NCBI GenBank assembly: GCA_002336485.1
Contig: DDCZ01000024.1
Coordinates: forward strand, 1 to 21,952
DNA from: Flavobacteriales bacterium UBA1993
GTDB lineage: Bacteria > Bacteroidota > Bacteroidia > Flavobacteriales_G > Salibacteraceae
Length of the DNA: 21,952 bases
Reading direction: 5' to 3'
The notes below the pieces were generated by a model, which saw nothing but the letters and a program-made list of their open reading frames with translations, did no database searches and had not been told where the DNA came from. The number at the start of each line of letters is the position of its first letter. Within the stretch, counting starts at the first letter, position 1. Position numbers and translations under genes: made by a program. This document shows, piece after piece, positions 15,842-21,952 of this stretch.

Positions 15842-17323
15842 ATGATGACAACGGAACAAAAACAATTACTCGAAGACTTTGATCTTGTAATATTCGGCGG
15901 AGATGGAGATCTTTCTTTTAGAAAGATATTTCCTGCTCTTTATCATAGACTAAATGAACATCAAATTTCTGAACGAAGTAGAATTCTTGCTGTTTCTCGA
16001 AAAGAAAAAGGACATGACGAATTTTTGGTTCAACTAGAATCAAATCTTCGAATTTTTGTCAAAAATATCGATGAGACAGTGCTCAAGAAACTTCTTTCAA
16101 TGGTTTCCATTGGAATGATCGATACGGGTACAAACGAACAAAACGAAGTAGTCGACGGTTGGTTGAGAAATACACAGCTTGAGGTGCGGGTCTTCTATTT
16201 AGCAACACCAGCGGCGGCCTTTGGGCCCATTGCCTCATATCTCAATCAAAAGGGTTACATCTCCAAACAATCACGGGTTGTATTAGAAAAACCACTCGGT
16301 ACTGATCTCGAGTCTTCGGAACGGGTTAACGATCTTGTAGCAGAATATTTTAAAGAGGATCAGATCTACCGAATTGATCACTATTTGGGGAAAGAAACGG
16401 TTCAAAACCTCATGGTCCTGCGTTTTGCAAATAACATATTCGAAAGTTCTTGGAACGCAGGTAACATAGAGGATATACAAATAACCGTTGCTGAGTCCAT
16501 TGGTGTAGGAACCAGAGGCGCCTTTTACGATCAATATGGCGCCCTAAGGGACATGGTGCAGAATCATCTACTCCAGCTATTGTGTTTGATTGCTATGGAA
16601 CCACCAGCGATTCTAGATGCCGATGAAGTTCGAGATGAAAAGCTCAAAGTATTAAAGTCGCTTAGACCTTACGACGCTACAACCATTAGATCGCATACGA
16701 TTAGAGGTCAATATACACGAGGTAAAACGGGAGAGGGATCTCTTCCTTCCTACCTTGAGGATATAGAAAAGTATGATTCGGAAACCGAAACATTTGTAGC
16801 CGTTAAAACATATATTGATAACTGGAGATGGGGAGGAGTACCGATCTATTTGCGCTCTGGAAAACGGATGGCACAAAAGTATTCTGAGATTGTAATCAAT
16901 TTTAAAGATGTGCCCCACAACATTTTTCCGGAGAAAAAGGATATTGATAATAATCGGCTCACGATTAGATTACAACCTGAAGAGCGTATAGAGCTAAAAC
17001 AAATGGTAAAAATCCCAGGACCTGGAGGATACCGTTACAAACCTTTTGCATTGGAATTGGATTATGCCGATCATTTTGATGATAGGTTTCCGGAGGCTTA
17101 TGAACGCTTGTTGATGGACGTAGTTCGGGGTAATCAGACGCTTTTCATGCGCAGAGACGAAGTGCGGGCATCTTGGGAATGGGTCGAGTCAATTCTTAGG
17201 AATTGGGAATCAGAAGAAATCACAAATGTGCTTTATGAAGCAGGCTCATGGGGTCCTGGAGATTCAATAATGACCGAGGGGGCACATTGGGTGTCTCCCC
17301 CCAAACAATCACGAACGCGATAG
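15842..17323 (+). CDS. zwf: Glucose-6-phosphate 1-dehydrogenase
   Basis: Zwf oxidises glucose 6-phosphate to 6-phosphogluconolactone, reducing NAD(P)+. The 493-residue protein has the Rossmann motif GGDGDLSFRK (19-28), EKPLG (149-153), the active-site signature RIDHYLGKE (177-185; catalytic His pattern) and NHLLQLLCLIAMEPP. The GGxGDL form, rather than GASGDL, and the phrase FYLATPAAAFGPIA recall Zwf proteins of proteobacterial Entner-Doudoroff clusters more than the housekeeping Bacteroidota enzyme. That is an impression from memory. The start at 15842 or the adjacent ATG at 15845 is chosen because the upstream ATG at 15818 falls before the -7 box. The gene opens the Entner-Doudoroff run and is followed by pgl after 2 bp. 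No gnd is nearby, so the product is meant for Edd. Confidence 0.95.
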   Translation: MMTTEQKQLLEDFDLVIFGGDGDLSFRKIFPALYHRLNEHQISERSRILAVSRKEKGHDEFLVQLESNLRIFVKNIDETVLKKLLSMVSIGMIDTGTNEQNEVVDGWLRNTQLEVRVFYLATPAAAFGPIASYLNQKGYISKQSRVVLEKPLGTDLESSERVNDLVAEYFKEDQIYRIDHYLGKETVQNLMVLRFANNIFESSWNAGNIEDIQITVAESIGVGTRGAFYDQYGALRDMVQNHLLQLLCLIAMEPPAILDADEVRDEKLKVLKSLRPYDATTIRSHTIRGQYTRGKTGEGSLPSYLEDIEKYDSETETFVAVKTYIDNWRWGGVPIYLRSGKRMAQKYSEIVINFKDVPHNIFPEKKDIDNNRLTIRLQPEERIELKQMVKIPGPGGYRYKPFALELDYADHFDDRFPEAYERLLMDVVRGNQTLFMRRDEVRASWEWVESILRNWESEEITNVLYEAGSWGPGDSIMTEGAHWVSPPKQSRTR

Positions 17324-17325
17324 GC

Positions 17326-18000
17326 ATGGAAACGAGAGCGCAACTGGAGGCAAGATTGGCAGACAGAATTGGTCAGATTCTTCACGATGAAATTGAGAAG
17401 AATGGAAAGGCTTCGCTCTTAGTATCTGGCGGAAGCACACCTAAGGGATTATTCGAAAAGCTTTCTGGGCTTGCAATTCCCTGGGATAATGTCACCATCT
17501 CGCTTGTAGACGATCGTTTTGTCGCAGATAATCACCCCGATCAGAATGGAACCATGGTAAAGGAGTTGCTGCTTCAGCAAGCCGCGTCCAACGCTTCATT
17601 TGTTCCACTTATAAGCGGAAATGATATAGACGCAAGTTTGAAAGAAGCGAGTGCCGCGATAAAGAGCATTGCACCGCCCTACACAATTGTCATTTTGGGT
17701 GTGGGTGAGGATGGTCATACAGCCTCGATTTTTCCGGATTCAGAAGAAATGGAACGAGCCATTTCCGTCTATACGAGTGAAGCCCTGATGGTCACCAATT
17801 CAAGATTATTACCTTATTCGAGAATCACATTTACCTTGAACGCGCTCCTAAATTCTAAGCACATTTTTGTGCATTGCTACGGAGTAATTAAAGGGCGGAT
17901 TATTGATGAGGCTCGTCAACAAGAAGGCGCCAGGCCGTACCCGATTGCGGCATTTTTAAATCAAACAAAAACACCAATAGAGGTTTATTGGACGGAATAA
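17326..18000 (+). CDS. pgl: 6-phosphogluconolactonase (DevB/SOL type)
   Basis: Pgl hydrolyses 6-phosphogluconolactone to 6-phosphogluconate. The 224-residue protein belongs to the glucosamine-6-phosphate isomerase-like fold: SGGSTPKGLFEKL (35-47) binds phosphate, SLVDDRFV (59-66) follows, and GVGEDGHTASIFPDS (125-139) is the lactonase signature with the Asp/His pair. Length fits the family. The frame is open from 17248 inside zwf, but the ATG at 17326, 2 bp after the zwf stop, gives a normal N-terminus. It stands between zwf and edd, 5 bp before edd, so it is clearly cotranscribed. Confidence 0.93.
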   Translation: METRAQLEARLADRIGQILHDEIEKNGKASLLVSGGSTPKGLFEKLSGLAIPWDNVTISLVDDRFVADNHPDQNGTMVKELLLQQAASNASFVPLISGNDIDASLKEASAAIKSIAPPYTIVILGVGEDGHTASIFPDSEEMERAISVYTSEALMVTNSRLLPYSRITFTLNALLNSKHIFVHCYGVIKGRIIDEARQQEGARPYPIAAFLNQTKTPIEVYWTE

Positions 18001-18005
18001 AACAT

Positions 18006-19805
18006 ATGAATCATAAAATCAAAGCGGTAACACAGCGGATCAAAGAACGATCTCAAAAGGTCAGATCTGAATACGTGGGTCTTATGACCGACGAATCTCA
18101 TTCAAGCGTAACGCGAAATGGATTGGCATGCGGGAATTTGGCGCATGCATTTGCGGCTTGTTCTGATGATGAAAAACTATCCTTGAGTGGCGAGTCAAAA
18201 CCAAATTTTGGAATAATAACTTCCTATAACGACATGCTCAGTGCCCATAAAACGTATGAGGATTATCCAAAGATGCTTCGCGAAGCAGCTCGGAAACATG
18301 GTGCTGTAGCACAGGTTGCTTCAGGTGTTCCAGCTATGTGTGACGGAGTTACGCAAGGGCAAGCCGGAATGGAACTTTCACTATTAAGCCGAGATATCAT
18401 TGCGCTTTCAACTGCCATTGGTATGTCGCACAAAATGTTTGATGGAGGGCTCTGCTTAGGTATTTGTGATAAAATCGTCCCCGGAATGCTCATCGGTTCG
18501 CTTCGCTTCGGACATCTACCGTTTATTTTTATTCCAGGCGGTCCTATGGAGTCGGGAATATCAAATGAAGAAAAGGCCAAACACAGACGTGATTACGCAC
18601 AGGGTAAAATCGGTAGAAAGGAGCTTTTAAAAGCTGAGTCAGCTTCGTACCATTCGGCCGGTACCTGCACGTTTTATGGCACAGCCAATAGCAACCAGAT
18701 GCTCATGGAAATGCTTGGAGTACACCTTCCAGGTTCATCTTTTGTAACACCCAACACTCCTTTGAGACACGCTTTAAATGAATTTGCAGTTCAACGTTTG
18801 ACAGAAATAATTAACCAAAAAGAGGAATACACACCGCTCTATAAGGTGATAACAGCTGAGTCCATTGTCAACGCATTGGTCGGTCTAGTATCGACGGGAG
18901 GCTCTACAAACCATACGCTTCATCTGATCGCGATTGCTAGAGCGGCTGGTATTATCATTGATTGGCAAGACTTCAATGATGTGTCTGAAGCTGTTCCATC
19001 CATAGTTCGCGTGTATCCAAATGGATCAGCAGACATCAATCATTTTCAAGCGTGCGGCGGCATGGGCTATTTAATCAAAACACTTCGCAATGGAGGATAC
19101 TTGAATGAGAATGTTAAAACCGTCATGGGGGAGGGGTTAGAAGCGTATACCAAAGAACCTCGTATCGAAGGCGATAAATTAGTTTGGAAAGACTCGCCTC
19201 AAGAATCGCTTGACAAGGAAGTATTGAGAAGTGTGGACGAAGCATTCAGTCCAACTGGTGGATTGAAAATTTTGGATGGAAACTTGGGCAGATCCGTGGT
19301 GAAAATTTCTGCGGTGAAAGAGGAGCATTATGTTGTTCGAGCCAGAGCTGAAGTGTTCTCCGATCAAAATGAAGTCGTCGAGGCATTCAAACGAAAAGAA
19401 CTAAACAAGGACGTAATTGTTGTTGTGAAAAATCAAGGCCCACAAGCAAACGGAATGCCTGAGCTACATAAGTTGACTCCTTCTCTGAGCATTCTTCAAA
19501 ATCAAGGATATAAGGTGGCGCTCGTCACAGATGGACGGATGTCTGGCGCATCTGGAAAGGTTCCGGCTGCGATTCACCTAACTCCAGAGTCGATGAACAA
19601 TGGGCCAATAGCGAAGATTCAATCGGGAGATTTATTAGAGCTCAATGCCGATACAGGCCAGCTCAATTGTCTTGAAGATGGATTTGCGGATCGTACTGTC
19701 GACAAACAGAGCATCATTGGACAGTCAGGGGTTGGAAGAGAACTTTTTGCGCAAATCAGACCACTCATTAGTCAAAGTGAGCTTGGCGCTTCATTTATTA
19801 TTTGA
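18006..19805 (+). CDS. edd: 6-phosphogluconate dehydratase
   Basis: Edd dehydrates 6-phosphogluconate to 2-keto-3-deoxy-6-phosphogluconate (KDPG), the committing step of the Entner-Doudoroff pathway. The 599-residue protein is close to the ~600 of the family and belongs to the IlvD/Edd superfamily. Iron-sulfur cluster cysteines are in PAMCDGVTQGQ (Cys112), GLCLGICDKIVPG (Cys154) and SAGTCTFYGTANSNQM (Cys221). The C-terminal half carries TDGRMSGASGKVPAAIH. Edd rather than dihydroxyacid dehydratase is supported by length, by the MFDGGLCLGICDK pattern and by the neighbours. The ATG at 18006 is preferred over 17988, which would overlap pgl. The stop overlaps the eda start (TGATG). Confidence 0.95.
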   Translation: MNHKIKAVTQRIKERSQKVRSEYVGLMTDESHSSVTRNGLACGNLAHAFAACSDDEKLSLSGESKPNFGIITSYNDMLSAHKTYEDYPKMLREAARKHGAVAQVASGVPAMCDGVTQGQAGMELSLLSRDIIALSTAIGMSHKMFDGGLCLGICDKIVPGMLIGSLRFGHLPFIFIPGGPMESGISNEEKAKHRRDYAQGKIGRKELLKAESASYHSAGTCTFYGTANSNQMLMEMLGVHLPGSSFVTPNTPLRHALNEFAVQRLTEIINQKEEYTPLYKVITAESIVNALVGLVSTGGSTNHTLHLIAIARAAGIIIDWQDFNDVSEAVPSIVRVYPNGSADINHFQACGGMGYLIKTLRNGGYLNENVKTVMGEGLEAYTKEPRIEGDKLVWKDSPQESLDKEVLRSVDEAFSPTGGLKILDGNLGRSVVKISAVKEEHYVVRARAEVFSDQNEVVEAFKRKELNKDVIVVVKNQGPQANGMPELHKLTPSLSILQNQGYKVALVTDGRMSGASGKVPAAIHLTPESMNNGPIAKIQSGDLLELNADTGQLNCLEDGFADRTVDKQSIIGQSGVGRELFAQIRPLISQSELGASFII

Positions 19806-20398
19806 TGGAACAGATGGCAAATATGGAACGGGTGCTTAAGCGCCAAAAGTATATTCCAGTGGTGACCTTCACCGAGAATGATGACGTTGAGCGTTTTGCA
19901 GATTTCTTGTTGGATCAGGGGGTAAGCTGCATTGAGATTACATTGAGAACGCCCTTTGCAATGCAGGCAATTCGGAATTTAAAAAATGCTTACGGCGATC
20001 GCTTGATCATTGGTGCAGGCACAGTAACTCATGTGGATCAAATCTTGGAATTGAAGAAAATCGGGGTCGACTTTTTGGTCTGTCCGGGTTTGATCAGGGA
20101 ATTATTTGATGCTGCCACAAAGGCGTCGATTCCATTTCTTCCGGGAGTTGCGACCCCAACTGAAATAATGAACGCACGCGCTTGGGGTATCAAATGGTTG
20201 AAATTTTTTCCGGCAAATGTTAACGGTGGGTCTATCGCCCTTAAAGCATATGCCAGCGTATTTGCCGATATCAGGTTTTGTCCAACAGGGGGGATTTCGA
20301 GAGAATCGAGTTCTGAATATTTGAATTTACCCAATGTATTCGCCGTCGGAGGTTCCTGGTTTCAAAAGGAATTTCCCAACAAGCAAAACTCAGAATAG
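19805..20398 (+). CDS. eda: KDPG aldolase (2-keto-3-deoxy-6-phosphogluconate aldolase)
   Basis: Eda splits KDPG into pyruvate and glyceraldehyde 3-phosphate. The 197-residue protein has the class I aldolase residues: Glu44 and Arg48 in IEITLRTP, Thr73 in GAGTV, CPG at 93-95, PGVATPTE, and the Schiff-base lysine Lys133 in WLKFFPA, the same number as recalled for E. coli Eda. GGS at the C-terminal end (AVGGSWF) would bind phosphate. Start choice: the ATG at 19805 overlaps the edd TGA by one base, which suggests translational coupling; TTG at 19802 and ATGs at 19814 and 19823 are alternatives. It is the last gene of the run; no clear intrinsic terminator follows in the 205-bp gap. Confidence 0.95.
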   Translation: MEQMANMERVLKRQKYIPVVTFTENDDVERFADFLLDQGVSCIEITLRTPFAMQAIRNLKNAYGDRLIIGAGTVTHVDQILELKKIGVDFLVCPGLIRELFDAATKASIPFLPGVATPTEIMNARAWGIKWLKFFPANVNGGSIALKAYASVFADIRFCPTGGISRESSSEYLNLPNVFAVGGSWFQKEFPNKQNSE

Positions 20399-20503
20399 AG
20401 CTTAACCATCTGGCAGCAAGACATTTAAATCGCCAAATTATCCCAGATAAAAGGGCGGCTACCTACTAATTGTAATTATTACCATAAGATCAACTATTAT
20501 TGT

Positions 20504-20584
20504 ATTCCATCGAAACTAATGTGCTTAAATTGAACACGGTAATCCACATATTCCATCTTCTTTCTATTGAGGCATCGATGGAAT
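20504..20584. repeat. Spaced inverted repeat with ATTCCATC motifs before the kinase gene
   Basis: ATTCCATCGA (20504-20513) has a perfect 10-bp inverted partner TCGATGGAAT (20575-20584), 61 bp apart. A third copy, ATTCCATC, lies between them in direct orientation (20550-20557). The block ends 20 bp before the ATG of the kinase gene at 20604. It could be a set of regulator sites or a long-loop hairpin. The rest of the 205-bp eda-kinase gap is AT-rich, with no clear promoter or terminator. Confidence 0.4.
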
Positions 20585-20603
20585 TAAAAGAATTCAAAAC
20601 TCT

Positions 20604-21473
20604 ATGATTGCAATAGCTGAAAGTGGGTCAACAAAGTGTGATTGGGTATTTCTCAATAAAGAAGGAGCAGAGCAAACCCGGATTAAGACTATTGGCTTCA
20701 ATCCATATTTTCATTCGAGCGCATTTGTAGCTGATTCGCTTTCCGAATTGGACGACTTTAGAGGTATCGCTAACACTGTTACTCATGTCTTTTTCTATGG
20801 TGCAGGTTGTTCAACCGATGCATTACAGGCGCAAATAGCCAGTGGTTTAGAACAGGTTTTTACAAAGGCACAAATTAGTGTCGATCATGACTTAGTTGCG
20901 GCAGCGTATTCGTTATACGATGGTGAACCCTTAATTAGCTGCATTCTTGGAACAGGTTCAAATTCGTGCTTTTATGATGGCGACAAAATTCATGAAGCCC
21001 TTCCTGCTTTGGGATTTATTCTTGGCGACGAGGCAAGTGGTTGTCATATGGGGAAACAATTTATAACTGATTATCTCTACAAAAGACTTCCAGCTGACAT
21101 ACACGAAGATTTTGAAGGTCGATACAACCTCACGTGGTCTGATATCCGTCCGGAAGTCTACAATTCTGTCCACGCCAATGTCTATTTATCCGCTTACATG
21201 CCCTTCATTTATGAATGGCGAGATTCGGATTATGTACGTCAGTTAGTCGTAAAATCCATCCGCTCATTTATCTCCATTCATGTTGCTTCATATCCTAAAT
21301 ACAGAGATGTACCAATTGGTTTTGTTGGATCCATAGCATTTTTATTTCAAGACATTATCAAACAAGAATTAGAGAAGCACGGTTGTCGTATAGGTCGAAT
21401 TATACGTGGTCCCATAGAGAGCCTTGTCGACTATCACAAATCAAAAGTTAGCCTCTTGAGGACAATTTCATGA
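20604..21473 (+). CDS. BadF/BadG-family sugar kinase, candidate glucokinase
   Basis: This 289-residue ASKHA-fold ATPase belongs to the BadF/BadG/BcrA/BcrD group, whose Bacteroidota members are usually labelled N-acetylglucosamine kinase. Phosphate-1 motif ESGSTKCDW (6-14), GFNPY (31-35), VDHD (93-96, catalytic Asp region), phosphate-2 motif ILGTGSNSCFYDG (114-126) and GFILGDEASG (137-146) are all visible. Family members phosphorylate N-acetylglucosamine, glucosamine or glucose. No GlcNAc genes are nearby, while the Entner-Doudoroff genes need glucose 6-phosphate from glucose, so glucokinase activity is the simplest inference. The MFS gene starts 57 bp downstream, probably in the same transcript. 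Specificity cannot be read from sequence. Confidence 0.85.
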   Translation: MIAIAESGSTKCDWVFLNKEGAEQTRIKTIGFNPYFHSSAFVADSLSELDDFRGIANTVTHVFFYGAGCSTDALQAQIASGLEQVFTKAQISVDHDLVAAAYSLYDGEPLISCILGTGSNSCFYDGDKIHEALPALGFILGDEASGCHMGKQFITDYLYKRLPADIHEDFEGRYNLTWSDIRPEVYNSVHANVYLSAYMPFIYEWRDSDYVRQLVVKSIRSFISIHVASYPKYRDVPIGFVGSIAFLFQDIIKQELEKHGCRIGRIIRGPIESLVDYHKSKVSLLRTIS

Positions 21474-21530
21474 GAACACAGAAGCGCCCTGATCGAGAAA
21501 ATTTAATCATAACCAATATCCCCAAAACCC

Positions 21531-21952
21531 ATGAAGTCGAAGAGATACATAATAATGATGATCGCCCTAATTGTGGCGCTAGGGGGGCTTTTAATGGGAT
21601 TCGATGCTTCAGTCATATCCGGGGTAGTTCGGTTTATAGAACCTGAGTTCGATTTGACCAAACTCGAGTTAGGTTGGTCGGTTGCGTCGTTAACCCTGAC
21701 GGCAACTTTAGCCATGATGACAGCAGGTCCCCTCAGTGACCGAATAGGAAGAAGAACAGTCTTAAGATATGCGGCCATTTTGTATGCCATTTCGGCCGTG
21801 GGTTCTGCATTGGCTACAAGTTTTTGGTTTTTAGTTGTTGCGCGAATGGTTGGCGGATTTGGCGTAGGCGCCTCGTTGATCTTGGCACCTATGTACATAG
21901 CTGAAATGGCACCTCCTTCCTTAAGAGGTAGAATGGTTTCGTTTAATCAGCT
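21531..21952 (+). CDS. MFS sugar porter, N-terminal fragment
   Basis: The gene runs off the right edge after 140 complete codons. The protein starts MKSKRYIIMM and shows about four membrane segments. Sugar porter signatures are present: GFDASVISG in helix 1 (23-31), GPLSDRIGRRT between helices 2 and 3 (66-76), VARMVGGFGVGA (103-114) and the PESPR-side motif AEMAPPSLRGRMVSFNQ (124-140) after helix 4. It should move a monosaccharide across the inner membrane, probably glucose given its neighbours. Its gene follows the sugar kinase by 57 bp and may be cotranscribed. It would be a second monosaccharide importer next to the SGLT-like symporter. Confidence 0.9.
   Translation, partial: MKSKRYIIMMIALIVALGGLLMGFDASVISGVVRFIEPEFDLTKLELGWSVASLTLTATLAMMTAGPLSDRIGRRTVLRYAAILYAISAVGSALATSFWFLVVARMVGGFGVGASLILAPMYIAEMAPPSLRGRMVSFNQ

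Noticed and set aside
17248..17325. Upstream ATG for pgl inside zwf
   Set aside because: The ATG at 17326 gives the family N-terminus and a 2-bp gap; the upstream part is an out-of-frame reading of zwf.
21470..21646. 58-codon open frame starting at the kinase stop (ATGA overlap)
   Set aside because: The overlap looks like coupling, but the frame overlaps the MFS gene, which carries clear family motifs in another frame.
21503..21898. 131-residue minus-strand open frame
   Set aside because: It lies antisense to the MFS gene, whose helices and GPLSDRIGRR motif show that the plus strand is coding.

Overview
The window comes from a member of the Bacteroidota, probably a marine or other aquatic polysaccharide degrader. 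The evidence is a SusC/SusD pair, several surface lipoproteins with PKD domains, a type IX secretion (T9SS) sorting domain, few Shine-Dalgarno sequences, and promoter boxes of the TAnnTTTG type. The genus cannot be fixed from the sequence alone.

Left end, minus strand (about 1-2115): a small arsenic-type operon, read from right to left. It holds an ArsR repressor, an ArsM-type arsenite methyltransferase, a low-molecular-weight protein tyrosine phosphatase/arsenate reductase-like protein, and the start of a probable PAP2-type phosphatase cut by the window edge. Genes are 13 bp apart, 1 bp apart, or overlap by 1 bp. A promoter whose -7 box lies inside an imperfect palindrome sits just before arsR.

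Middle, minus strand (2123-10841): a polysaccharide utilisation locus (PUL), most likely for laminarin or a related beta-1,3-glucan. The order of transcription is SusC, SusD, a PKD-containing surface glycan-binding lipoprotein and a PKD-GH16 endo-beta-glucanase lipoprotein, with gaps of 8, 18 and 26 bp. A separate gene for a T9SS-secreted protein with three cysteine-rich tandem domains follows and ends at a strong intrinsic terminator.

Right, plus strand (11060-21952): transcribed away from susC, this part starts with a Nudix-fold transcription factor whose catalytic Nudix box is degraded. Next come an SGLT-like Na+/sugar symporter, a periplasmic GH3 beta-glucosidase and, behind a separate promoter box, a tight zwf-pgl-edd-eda run encoding the whole oxidative Entner-Doudoroff route. 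A BadF/BadG-family sugar kinase and the start of an MFS sugar porter close the window.

Read as one system (inference): GH16 cuts beta-glucan at the cell surface, the two surface lipoproteins and SusCD capture and import oligosaccharides, GH3 releases glucose in the periplasm, the SGLT-like and/or MFS porter brings it inside, the BadF-family kinase phosphorylates it, and Zwf-Pgl-Edd-Eda convert glucose 6-phosphate to pyruvate and glyceraldehyde 3-phosphate. The Nudix regulator between the two arms probably senses a sugar or sugar phosphate and controls both. No tRNA, rRNA, CRISPR array, insertion sequence or phage gene was seen.
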